Source: an uncultured Lachnospiraceae bacterium | Lineage (GTDB): Bacteria > Bacillota > Clostridia > Lachnospirales > Lachnospiraceae | Assembly (NCBI GenBank): GCA_910587955.1 | Contig: CAJUNN010000015.1 | Coordinates: forward strand, 1 to 52,397 | Length of the DNA stretch: 52,397 nt | Direction of reading: 5' to 3' | Shown here: piece after piece, positions 45,753 through 52,397 of the stretch | Layout: each line of letters opens with the position of its first letter | Numbering within the stretch: the first letter of the stretch is position 1 | Translations under genes and position numbers: made by a program | Notes under the pieces: model-generated | Database searches by the model: none | What the model saw: only the letters and a program-made list of their open reading frames with translations | What the model was told of the DNA's origin: nothing

Positions 45753-47158
45753 TGGCTTTCTTCCTCTTTCTTCTCTTCCAGCGTCTTATTGGCATATTCT
45801 ACAAAGCTGTCCGAGGCATCTTTCACACTGTATTCGGCATTCAGGATTTCGGTAAGCATTTGATACCAGTATACCCGCATTTCCTCAAAACCGTTTACTT
45901 TATTGTAATAATTTCCGCTGTACGGAAGAAGAGCCTCATAGATCTGCGCCTCCTCATTCCCCGCATACACGTCTCCCATGGACCCCCGCACCGGAAAAGC
46001 CCCGCTCCGGGCCACATTCGCTGCTGCCACGGTCTCGTCATTGCACAGGAAATCCACCAGATACCGGGAGGCTTCCTCCCTCTTCTCGTCCCCTGTGCGG
46101 AAAATGCAGAAGCCGTTCATCATGTATTCCAGGGATGGAACTCCGTCTGCGGAAGGATAAGGCATCACCACCACCTGCACTTCATTCTCCTCCAGTGCCT
46201 CCGCATTGCTCAAAGCCTGGGGCAGGCTCCAAAGCAGGCAGTAGGCGCTTTCTCCCCGCACAAAGGCTGACACTGCGTCTGCCCCGGAAGAACCGGAGCC
46301 GTTCTGTATCCAGCCCTTCTCCATCCATTCCTTCACCTTTGTCAAAGCCGTCTGATTGGCTTCACTGTTCATCTCGTAGGCCGTCCTATCCTCATTCATC
46401 AGATTGCCGTCATACAGATTGGTGATAAAGGAACGTGTCGCATAGTCCCCTGCAATCCCGGAACAATAAAGCATTCCGCTGTTAAAGCCGGAATGGTTCA
46501 GGCGCTCCAGTGCCTGCTCAAAAGCTTCCGTGGTCCAGATACACGCTCCCTCCCGGTTCATCACCTCCATGGCTCCGGATCCTTCCACCATATACCGGTT
46601 AAAAGCCATCACATAATTGGACGCACTCAAGGGATACATCACATAAATCCCCCCCACTTCACAGGCACTTAAGATCCCCGGACTGACCATATCCGATATC
46701 ACTTCCGCCGTAAACATGTCCCCCAAATCCGCCAGGACGCCGGCTTTGGCATAGGAACTGATTCTCCCAGGCTCGTCCAGCAGTACGTCCGGCAGTTCTC
46801 CGCCCTCCGCTTCAATCAGGGCCTGAATCTGATCCGGGCCCTCTCCGTAATTCAGCACATTGAGATTCACATGAATGTTGGGATACTTCTTATTGAACTC
46901 CTGAATCAGCGTTTGCTCGTACGTACCGTCCTCCTGATCCGCATCCTGCACAAAAACAGGATAGGTCCACCAGGATATGGTTGCTTCCAGATCAGACACA
47001 ACCTCCGAAACTTCCTCCGGCACTTCCGTCTCCTCCTGTTTATCCCCCGGAGCCACTTCTATATCATCGCTCTCTTTTTCTTTTCCCCTGCAGGCACCCG
47101 CAGAAAGCACCAGCAGCCCGCTCAAAGAGAGTGCCATTATTCTTTTCCAAATCTTCAT
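45749..47158 (-). CDS. Extracellular solute-binding lipoprotein
   Basis: 469 aa. The signal peptide LSLSGLLVLSAGAC ends in C23 as the probable lipid anchor; the lipobox is imperfect, with Ala instead of Leu at -3. An acidic Glu/Asp linker follows, then a type 1 (sugar-type) ABC binding-protein fold with LIQEFNKKYPNIHVNLNVL. No permease or ATPase gene is adjacent. The ATG at 47156-47158 has AGGAGG upstream; the more upstream reading frame is translation of the repeat element and is rejected. The predicted ligand is a carbohydrate or nucleoside. The leader RNA contains one degenerate copy of the hairpin element. Confidence 0.85.
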   Translation of the reverse strand: MKIWKRIMALSLSGLLVLSAGACRGKEKESDDIEVAPGDKQEETEVPEEVSEVVSDLEATISWWTYPVFVQDADQEDGTYEQTLIQEFNKKYPNIHVNLNVLNYGEGPDQIQALIEAEGGELPDVLLDEPGRISSYAKAGVLADLGDMFTAEVISDMVSPGILSACEVGGIYVMYPLSASNYVMAFNRYMVEGSGAMEVMNREGACIWTTEAFEQALERLNHSGFNSGMLYCSGIAGDYATRSFITNLYDGNLMNEDRTAYEMNSEANQTALTKVKEWMEKGWIQNGSGSSGADAVSAFVRGESAYCLLWSLPQALSNAEALEENEVQVVVMPYPSADGVPSLEYMMNGFCIFRTGDEKREEASRYLVDFLCNDETVAAANVARSGAFPVRGSMGDVYAGNEEAQIYEALLPYSGNYYNKVNGFEEMRVYWYQMLTEILNAEYSVKDASDSFVEYANKTLEEKKEEESQ

Positions 47159-47180
47159 CTTATGGAAACCTCCTATTTCC

Positions 47181-47290
47181 AGTACCGCAGTCTCCTTCCC
47201 GGCGCATCCTTTCCGTAAAAGATTTCCGGCCGGATTCTGCTGATCTCTGTACCGCATCCGTCCTTTTAAAGCACAGCTCTTCTGCTGTTA
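47181..47290 (-). repeat. Degenerate copy of the hairpin element in the SBP leader
   Basis: On the minus strand this shares with the 41743-42066 units the opening AACAGCAGAAG, the core GGCCGGAA followed by TCTTT, GGAAAGG, and the closing TGCGG(T)ACT. It is followed, as there, by a short spacer and AATAGGAGG. The outer arms no longer pair well. It begins right after a predicted start site and ends beside the Shine-Dalgarno. Confidence 0.72.
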
Positions 47291-47298
47291 GCTTTACC

Positions 47299-47328
47299 AC
47301 TATAACACAGATTTGCCTGTATTTTCAA
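47299..47328 (-). promoter_or_regulatory. Promoter of the SBP-pyrC-deoB operon
   Basis: Minus-strand TTGAAA (47323-47328), 18-bp spacer, TATAGT (47299-47304). The start is expected near 47292, giving a leader of about 134 nt that is almost wholly the hairpin element. Confidence 0.65.
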
Positions 47329-47342
47329 TACCAGCTTTTTTG

Positions 47343-47395
47343 TTGACAAGTATTTCCCATGTAGTATACAATGATACAGTATTCTCTGTTGACAA
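47343..47395 (+). promoter_or_regulatory. Promoter of the E2-like gene with flanking direct repeats
   Basis: TTGACA (47343-47348), 16-18 bp, TATACA/TACAAT (47365-47372). TGTTGACAA occurs at 47341-47349 and again at 47387-47395, 46 bp apart, bracketing the -10 and start region; this could be a paired operator. Confidence 0.6.
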
Positions 47396-47421
47396 AATAC
47401 ACAAACGAGGGAGCAAAACAA

Positions 47422-48336
47422 ATGAAACCTTTAGAAGGCAGAAAACGCCGCTGGGGGGATCGGCACGACGGATTCCTGGTACGCAATCTGGATCCCATGG
47501 GAAAGCTGATCCCTTATATTATGAAGAGCAAATCCGACAGCTGGGTTCTCTTCGAAGACAGAATTGACATTACCCACACGCAGGATTTCCTGCACACCAT
47601 GAGGAAAACCGAGATTCCCGGCCTTACCCTGTACCATATTATCTTTGCCGCAATCGTGCGCACCTATTCCCAAGTGCCGGAGCTGAACCGTTTCATCCAG
47701 AGAAGCAATATCTATGCCCGCAATGAGATGAAGGGCTCCATGGTAGTCATGAAAGGTATGCAGCGCGACAGTGAACGCACTACCATTATGCCGCGCTTTG
47801 AAATGGACGCCACGCTGAAAGAGGTCTCCACCGAAATCGAAGCCCTGGCCTCCCCCATTGACCGTACCAAAAAGGTAATGGAGGACGAGAACCGGAACGA
47901 TTTTGATAAACTGGAGCTGGCTCTGGGGCTGATCCCCGGATGGCTCATTTCTTTCGTCTTTTCACTGCTGAAGTTTCTGGACCGCCATGGGTTAATTCCA
48001 AAGAAGCTCACGGATTTAAGCCCTTTTCACTCCAGCTTTTTCCTCACGAATATGGGCTCCATCGGCATGCAGCCCGTTTACCATCATATCTATGAGTTCG
48101 GTACTATTTCCATCTTCGGCGCTATCGGAAGCAAGGAAACCGTCTACGAACTGGATCGGAACGGCGTACAGCATAGAAAAACTTATCTGAATATGAAATT
48201 TGTTGTGGATGAGCGTATCTGCGACGGTTTTATCTATGCCGTAGGTTTTAAACATATCAAGAGCTGCATCTCCAAACCGGAACAGCTCATGGAACGTCCC
48301 AAAAAGATCATTCATGACAAGATTGACCGGAAATAA
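47422..48336 (+). CDS. Stand-alone E2/CAT-fold acyltransferase-like protein
   Basis: 304 aa. It resembles the catalytic domain of 2-oxoacid dehydrogenase E2 and chloramphenicol acetyltransferase but lacks any lipoyl or subunit-binding domain. The usual active-site motif DHRxxDG appears as DERICDG: the catalytic His is Glu (E264) while D268 is kept. The ISIFGAIGSKE and LTNMGSIGM segments fit the core fold. A hydrophobic stretch (LGLIPGWLISFVFSLLKFL, ~170-190) is unusual for this fold and may be a membrane contact. Without the His, normal acyl transfer is doubtful. The ATG at 47422 has GAGGGAG upstream. Confidence 0.75.
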   Translation: MKPLEGRKRRWGDRHDGFLVRNLDPMGKLIPYIMKSKSDSWVLFEDRIDITHTQDFLHTMRKTEIPGLTLYHIIFAAIVRTYSQVPELNRFIQRSNIYARNEMKGSMVVMKGMQRDSERTTIMPRFEMDATLKEVSTEIEALASPIDRTKKVMEDENRNDFDKLELALGLIPGWLISFVFSLLKFLDRHGLIPKKLTDLSPFHSSFFLTNMGSIGMQPVYHHIYEFGTISIFGAIGSKETVYELDRNGVQHRKTYLNMKFVVDERICDGFIYAVGFKHIKSCISKPEQLMERPKKIIHDKIDRK

Positions 48337-48357
48337 TCCTTCAGGAAATACATAGAC

Positions 48358-48392
48358 GGCGCAGGGCAGAAGATGAAAATCTGCCCTGCGCC
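48358..48392 (+). terminator. Terminator after the E2-like gene
   Basis: Perfect 13-bp stem GGCGCAGGGCAGA/TCTGCCCTGCGCC with a 9-nt loop, followed by ATTGTTTT. It lies in the 62-bp gap between convergent genes. Confidence 0.85.
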
Positions 48393-48398
48393 ATTGTT

Positions 48399-50363
48399 TT
48401 AGATTCCATTCTTTTTGTAAAAGGTATAGCTCGACACACCAAAGCCGTAATTACACAGTACTTCATGATTTTCATAGAAATCGTCAAGCTGCCCGTCCGT
48501 ATGTTCTATCACTGTCATCAGGGAATCATCGTTTACAAAAAGATATTCCGACCCGCTCAAAAAATCTACAGCAATCTCTTTTGCCTCAGGTGCAACAGGA
48601 AAATCAGGAATATCAATTCCATAATACCCGATATTCCATCCCAAATAACTGTACAATTCCGTAACTCCGATTCCAAGCCCTGGTGTATCTCTGGGAATCT
48701 CGTTTTGCATAATTTGCAGATACCGCTCCATTTGCTCCATATCTCTAGCTTTCCGGCGCTCCGTTTCAAAAAACAAAGTGCTTTCCACTGTCATAACAGC
48801 AACAAGAACCAGCACCAGTATTTGACTGGCTGCCACAGCCCGTAAAAGACCATTCCCCGCCTCAACCTTATCCCAAACATGCTTTTGAAGCAAACTGTCT
48901 GTCAGACACACAATCATTAGAACACAGGCCGGTAGAATTAGAAAAAGGTTTCCCCTGACAGAACGATTGACATAATACGCCATCTGCACAATCCCCACAA
49001 TCGTACATCCTGTCAGATAAATCATCCTGGGATTGCTTTCTCTTTTCCCGCAAAGCTCCGTACGCATCAATACACATGCCATGGCTGTAAAAAACAAAAA
49101 GCAGACCAACATCCAGACACTTGGAAAAGTTTCCAGGGAAATCTGCAAATCATTCACATAGGGATTCCCCGCAAATGGAAACAAAAATTCTTTTAAGGAA
49201 ATAACCTTGCCTGCCACAGCCAAGTTATAAAAATTTACCAGTACATAGGCGCCCACAAAAGAAACCGGAAGCCAAAGGAGCACACAGGCTGCTTTTTCCC
49301 ACAAAATCCCTTCCCGTACGGAATGTTTCTGCAGAAAAAAAACAATCTCGCTCCCTACCAGGGCTAAAACACAGGCTGCGCCTGTTTCCAGCCCCCACAC
49401 AAAAGATAAGATTCCAAGAACGAGGGCAACGGCTTTCCACAACCTTTTCTCACGCCTGTTTTTTTGCTCCTTCCACACCAAGAGAGCCAGCATATAGCCC
49501 TGAAATAGGATTCTCCCTGGATATGTCTGCAAGGTAATATTATCTGTGGAGGCTATTATCACAGCCGCAATCCCCACACTTCCCAGAATACGGAGCAACA
49601 GATTGAAAGACATATGTTCCAGCACATAAAAATAACAAAGCATACAGGCTGCCGTTAGGACAGCAAGAATACATACGCATGCCTGAAAACTTCCTCCCAG
49701 CAGTTTTACGGCTGGCCCTAAAACAATTCCATAAAACCCATACACCCCTGTGTTCACTCCGTCATAGGGCTGAAGCTGCACCACCCGGTAAACCGAATGG
49801 AAATATGCGTTGGCATGATATAAGCCAAAATACTGGTTTAAGGTGTTTGGCAGATACACCGCGTATCCCGCCGCCGATGCCAACACAAAATAAAAGGGCC
49901 AGAGACCGCGTTTACTAGGCGCCTGAAAAACCAGTTTCCTGCAAAGATAAGAAATCAGTCCCAAAACTACAGCTGACACTCCTAAGAATATCATCTCACT
50001 ATCCCAGCCCGCATGCAGAGGCATATGCTGGTCTCCTGCATAAATCACTTTTTTCTCACACAAAAAAATACTTCCAGCAACAAGGGCAAAAAGAAAAAGT
50101 GCAGCCATTTCAAGCCAGAATTCCCTTCTCTTATCCGGGAAGAGCAAAACAGACAACTTCCGCTCAAAAAACATATGGAAGCCAAGAAAAGAGAAGAAAG
50201 CCAGTAAAAGCGAGGAAATATAGAAAAGAATATCAAAATTAACCGAATCAGGAAGCAGGTTTCTGAAAATATCCGTATAGAGCCATAAAATTCCCCAAAG
50301 CACTTCCAAAAGTAACATACACCCCAACGAAAACAAATTTTCCACTCTGTGCTGTTCTTCCAT
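48399..50363 (-). CDS. Large polytopic membrane protein of unknown function
   Basis: About 654 aa from the ATG at 50361-50363, which has an AGAGGAG ribosome site. Around 12 hydrophobic segments spread from ~15 to ~555 are followed by a soluble C-terminal domain of ~100 residues (LQIMQNEIPRDTPGLGIG onwards). The layout, with a long loop after the second membrane helix and a soluble tail, recalls GT-C/GT39-type glycosyltransferases, but I see no clear catalytic Asp-Glu motif, so the function is left open. Upstream in-frame sequence to 50498 is translation of tRNA-Leu and is excluded. No terminator separates it from that tRNA, so both may be one transcript. Confidence 0.72.
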   Translation of the reverse strand: MEEQHRVENLFSLGCMLLLEVLWGILWLYTDIFRNLLPDSVNFDILFYISSLLLAFFSFLGFHMFFERKLSVLLFPDKRREFWLEMAALFLFALVAGSIFLCEKKVIYAGDQHMPLHAGWDSEMIFLGVSAVVLGLISYLCRKLVFQAPSKRGLWPFYFVLASAAGYAVYLPNTLNQYFGLYHANAYFHSVYRVVQLQPYDGVNTGVYGFYGIVLGPAVKLLGGSFQACVCILAVLTAACMLCYFYVLEHMSFNLLLRILGSVGIAAVIIASTDNITLQTYPGRILFQGYMLALLVWKEQKNRREKRLWKAVALVLGILSFVWGLETGAACVLALVGSEIVFFLQKHSVREGILWEKAACVLLWLPVSFVGAYVLVNFYNLAVAGKVISLKEFLFPFAGNPYVNDLQISLETFPSVWMLVCFLFFTAMACVLMRTELCGKRESNPRMIYLTGCTIVGIVQMAYYVNRSVRGNLFLILPACVLMIVCLTDSLLQKHVWDKVEAGNGLLRAVAASQILVLVLVAVMTVESTLFFETERRKARDMEQMERYLQIMQNEIPRDTPGLGIGVTELYSYLGWNIGYYGIDIPDFPVAPEAKEIAVDFLSGSEYLFVNDDSLMTVIEHTDGQLDDFYENHEVLCNYGFGVSSYTFYKKNGI

Positions 50364-50423
50364 ATCCTGCTGCTCCTCTTTTGTAATGTTCCTTCCCAGC
50401 TCTCTGATACAACCTGCAAAAAC

Positions 50424-50504
50424 TGCGGATAGGGGGACTCGAACCCCCACGCCGTAGGCACCAGAACCTAAATCTGGCGCGTCTGCCAATTCCGCCATAT
50501 CCGC
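50424..50504 (-). tRNA. tRNA-Leu (anticodon TAG)
   Basis: 81 nt, class II with a variable arm. Acceptor arms GCGGATA/TATCCGC, discriminator A, anticodon stem CCAGA/TCTGG enclosing TTTAGGT (anticodon TAG), T-loop TTCGAGT. CCA is not encoded. Confidence 0.95.
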
Positions 50505-50514
50505 TCACAATAGA

Positions 50515-50544
50515 AGTATATCACAAATAGACCTCAGGAGACAA
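50515..50544 (-). promoter_or_regulatory. Promoter of tRNA-Leu
   Basis: Minus-strand TTGTCT (50539-50544), 18 bp, TATACT (50515-50520), ending about 10 bases before the mature tRNA 5' end. The -35 lies within the last codons of the DHH gene. Confidence 0.55.
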
Positions 50545-52093
50545 TCTCTTTTCTTCCATCGTTCACCCACTTATAGGTATTCAAAAACACTTCCCGTTCT
50601 ATCACGCAGGTATCCTGTTTGTTATTACACGGAACAACCAGATAATCTCCCGGATCCCCGGACATATATTCATCTCTCCTGTTCTCCGAAAATAATTTCA
50701 CTCTCTTGGTAAGCTCTCTGGCATAAATACGGATACTCTCCAGCGGCATACATATCTTAGCAATGTTATTCAGCCGTTTAAGCGGTCCGCCTTTCTTAGT
50801 TCTGGCCGTAGGCGGATACTGCATCCGGGCTGTCCAGCCCTGCCCTCTGTACGGCCTATCCGTTAGCTTATATGCCTTCTCAAAACTCTCTTTTTTCTCC
50901 AAAAGCACTTCTCCGCGGGCTCCAATCAGCAATATCAAATCCGGTTCTACCGTCACTTCCAGATCTCCTTGGGATGTGCGAATGACAATCTCCCTTCCTA
51001 CAGGAAACAGTTCCGCCGCAGGCACAAAACCAAGAGGTGCTTTTTTCTTTTCATAAAGCTTCATTCCGCATATGTCTATCTCCTGCTCGTTCCCGTCAAT
51101 CACTTGGCAATTATCAAAATAATCATTCAGCCGCTCTCCAAAAAAAGACTCTGTATGTAAAGTAGGATAGGATTCCTCATATAACGCCATACTGAGGAAT
51201 CCTCCTGCCTTTTCGTAGCCTCCCCCGCCGGATCCCACACCCCTAGTAAGAAACGCTGCAAGCTCATTCGCCTGTACCTCCCGAATGCAGCTGCGCACAG
51301 AAAGTTTATATCCATCCTGACACTCATTGTAGACTACACAAACATAAATTTCCGCCACTTGCAACAGGAAATCGCTAATCAAGCCTAAAATATTAGGATC
51401 ACAGGGCTGGGCTTTAATAATCGCATAATGATAATCATCATTATAAATATAGCGAATGAGGGCAACGCCTGCAACCTCCAGCTCATGCAAAGACAAATTA
51501 GAATTACGGAACAGCTGGATCAACGGCCGTTCAATCGGAAGCTCCTCCCGCATATCCATGTCCATAGGATTAAAGATCTCTGCAAATTGGTTCGTATCTG
51601 TATAAAGTCCATAATAGAGCGCCGTTCCTACCCTGACATCCGTAACCGGAGCCCCCGCATCTTCCAGCATGCTCCAAACCAGCGTAGCACAGCTTCCCAG
51701 TCTCGGATTAATTTCACTCATTTCCAAATCTGTAATTTCTTTACGGTGGTGATCCACAACCGCCACTTTCTCCGCCGGGATCTTTGTCACATTCCCCGCT
51801 CCGTACTGACAGTCCACTGTAACCAATAGGCCGCCCAGCCGCCCTCCCGGAAGCTCTCTGACATACTCCTGAGGCTGCTCCACATAATCCAAAGGAATCT
51901 GGAGGCGCTCCAGCATCAAACACAAATTAGGTTTCTGAACCTGATTCCTTCCGGAATAAATTAACTGCACCTCTTTTCCCGCTTGCTGAAAATACGTATA
52001 GAGAGCAAATCCAGACGCAATAGCATCTGCATCCGGATTATCATGGCATTGAATAGTGATGGGATTGTATGTACTCAAATCCGAAAGCTGCAT
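50534..52093 (-). CDS. DHH/DHHA1 family phosphoesterase with C-terminal extension
   Basis: 519 aa from the ATG at 52091-52093 (GAGAGGAG upstream). The DHH domain has HDNPDADAIASG, TVDCQYG and VVDHHRKE as Mn-binding motifs. The DHHA1 substrate domain has the glycine motif GSGGGGYEKAGGFLS around residue 300. This resembles NrnA/GdpP-type enzymes that degrade short oligonucleotides or cyclic dinucleotides. About 190 extra residues follow, ending in a PGDYLVVP...VFLNTYKWV segment that looks like a separate small PGDYG-like domain; typical NrnA is only ~320 aa. The substrate is therefore uncertain. Downstream of it lies tRNA-Leu. Confidence 0.85.
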   Translation of the reverse strand: MQLSDLSTYNPITIQCHDNPDADAIASGFALYTYFQQAGKEVQLIYSGRNQVQKPNLCLMLERLQIPLDYVEQPQEYVRELPGGRLGGLLVTVDCQYGAGNVTKIPAEKVAVVDHHRKEITDLEMSEINPRLGSCATLVWSMLEDAGAPVTDVRVGTALYYGLYTDTNQFAEIFNPMDMDMREELPIERPLIQLFRNSNLSLHELEVAGVALIRYIYNDDYHYAIIKAQPCDPNILGLISDFLLQVAEIYVCVVYNECQDGYKLSVRSCIREVQANELAAFLTRGVGSGGGGYEKAGGFLSMALYEESYPTLHTESFFGERLNDYFDNCQVIDGNEQEIDICGMKLYEKKKAPLGFVPAAELFPVGREIVIRTSQGDLEVTVEPDLILLIGARGEVLLEKKESFEKAYKLTDRPYRGQGWTARMQYPPTARTKKGGPLKRLNNIAKICMPLESIRIYARELTKRVKLFSENRRDEYMSGDPGDYLVVPCNNKQDTCVIEREVFLNTYKWVNDGRKEIVS

Positions 52094-52165
52094 AATTACT
52101 CCTCTCTTGCGGATACTCTCCAACTGTTAAAGTTCCCACCTGCAAACTTCCATTCTTTCATTCAC

Positions 52166-52204
52166 AAAAAAAGGCTGTAACAGATGCTACCATCCGATAC
52201 AACC
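52166..52204 (-). terminator. Terminator of the tRNA-Lys transcript
   Basis: Minus-strand hairpin with GGTTGTA/TACAGCC lower stem and CGGATG/CATCTG upper stem (52173-52204), followed by seven T residues (52166-52172). It starts eight bases after tRNA-Lys. Confidence 0.82.
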
Positions 52205-52211
52205 TTCGTTA

Positions 52212-52284
52212 TGAAGCATCGGGGGTTCGAACCCCGGACAACTTGATTAAAAGTCAAGTGCTCTACCGACTGAGCTAATGCTCC
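52212..52284 (-). tRNA. tRNA-Lys (anticodon TTT)
   Basis: 73 nt. Acceptor arms GGAGCAT/ATGCTTC with one G-U pair, discriminator A, D-stem GCTC/GAGC, anticodon stem CTTGA/TCAAG enclosing CTTTTAA, T-arm CGGGG/CCCCG. CCA is not encoded. Confidence 0.96.
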
Positions 52285-52325
52285 ATACTTTAATGAAATA
52301 CAGGACTTGTCTTATGCTGCCCTGA

Positions 52326-52397
52326 CTGGGCTAGCTGGATTTGAACCAGCGAATGCAGGAGTCAAAGTCCTGTGCCTTACCGCTTGGCGATAGCCCA
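52326..52397 (-). tRNA. tRNA-Gln (anticodon TTG)
   Basis: 72 nt, ending exactly at the window edge. Acceptor arms TGGGCTA/TAGCCCA, discriminator G, anticodon stem CAGGA/TCCTG enclosing CTTTGAC. It lies 41 bp upstream of tRNA-Lys; the promoter of the pair is outside the window. Confidence 0.95.

Noticed and set aside
47159..47257. Upstream extension of the solute-binding protein (MRYRDQQNPAG...)
   Set aside because: It is translation of the repeat element; a signal peptide with AGGAGG-led ATG begins at 47158.
50364..50498. In-frame N-terminal extension of the membrane protein beginning MAELADAPDLGSG
   Set aside because: This peptide is the well-known artefactual translation of a tRNA-Leu gene, and the tRNA is intact at 50424-50504. 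The real start is the ATG at 50361-50363.

Overview
The window looks like a chromosomal segment of a spore-forming Clostridia, most likely family Lachnospiraceae (Blautia-like). This rests on an alpha/beta small acid-soluble spore protein, a Spo0A-type DNA-binding domain with Spo0A boxes, DUF4364, LoaP, tRNA genes without an encoded CCA, Gram-positive ribosome-binding sites and YG-type cell-wall-binding repeats. The genus is an inference.

Region 1 (59-14374, all minus strand) is a surface-polysaccharide or glycan locus. A strong promoter at 12388-12416 and a hairpin-rich leader precede loaP, which encodes a NusG-like processive antiterminator. An almost gapless run follows: aminotransferase (PglE-like), initiating phosphoglycosyltransferase (PglC-like), acetyltransferase (PglD-like), glycosyltransferase, UDP-HexNAc dehydrogenase, UDP-HexNAc 4-epimerase, two more glycosyltransferases, a polysaccharide-deacetylase-like protein, a WecC-like dehydrogenase and an FkbM methyltransferase. 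A PglF-like 4,6-dehydratase with its own promoter lies just upstream. Together these predict a UDP-di-N-acetylbacillosamine-type primer sugar plus two N-acetyl-hexosaminuronic acids. No flippase, polymerase or oligosaccharyltransferase is visible, so the locus probably continues past the left edge.

Region 2 (14382-29693) is one 15.3-kb gene for a secreted 5,103-residue protein. It has a signal peptide, an M6-like metalloprotease domain (HEFLH), a propeller-like region, a transglutaminase-like domain (C1135/H1169/D1185), about 2,860 residues of cell-wall-binding repeats, and a C-terminal DUF5722-like domain that resembles a clan GH-A glycosidase. Divergent from it, at 30103, is a small receiver-less Spo0A C-domain protein whose promoter carries three 0A-type boxes exactly 10 bp apart.

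Region 3 (30557-41721) is housekeeping: a radical SAM protein and DUF4364, converging on a long minus-strand set tig-clpP-clpX-lon-engB-ytvI-like-MATE, then a spore protein and a DJ-1 family protein.

Region 4 (41743-48336) holds a family of ~103-bp elements that fold into long hairpins. There are three tandem copies in the leader of the DJ-1 gene and one degenerate copy in the leader of a solute-binding lipoprotein gene. In both places the element ends beside the Shine-Dalgarno sequence and begins just after a predicted promoter. It differs between copies in a compensatory way, which makes it the best candidate here for an undescribed structured RNA. The solute-binding protein, dihydroorotase and phosphopentomutase form one operon. 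A CYTH protein, an XRE regulator and an E2-like acyltransferase lacking the catalytic His lie on the plus strand.

Region 5 (48399-52397) has a large membrane protein apparently co-transcribed with tRNA-Leu, a DHH phosphoesterase, and tRNA-Lys and tRNA-Gln at the right edge.
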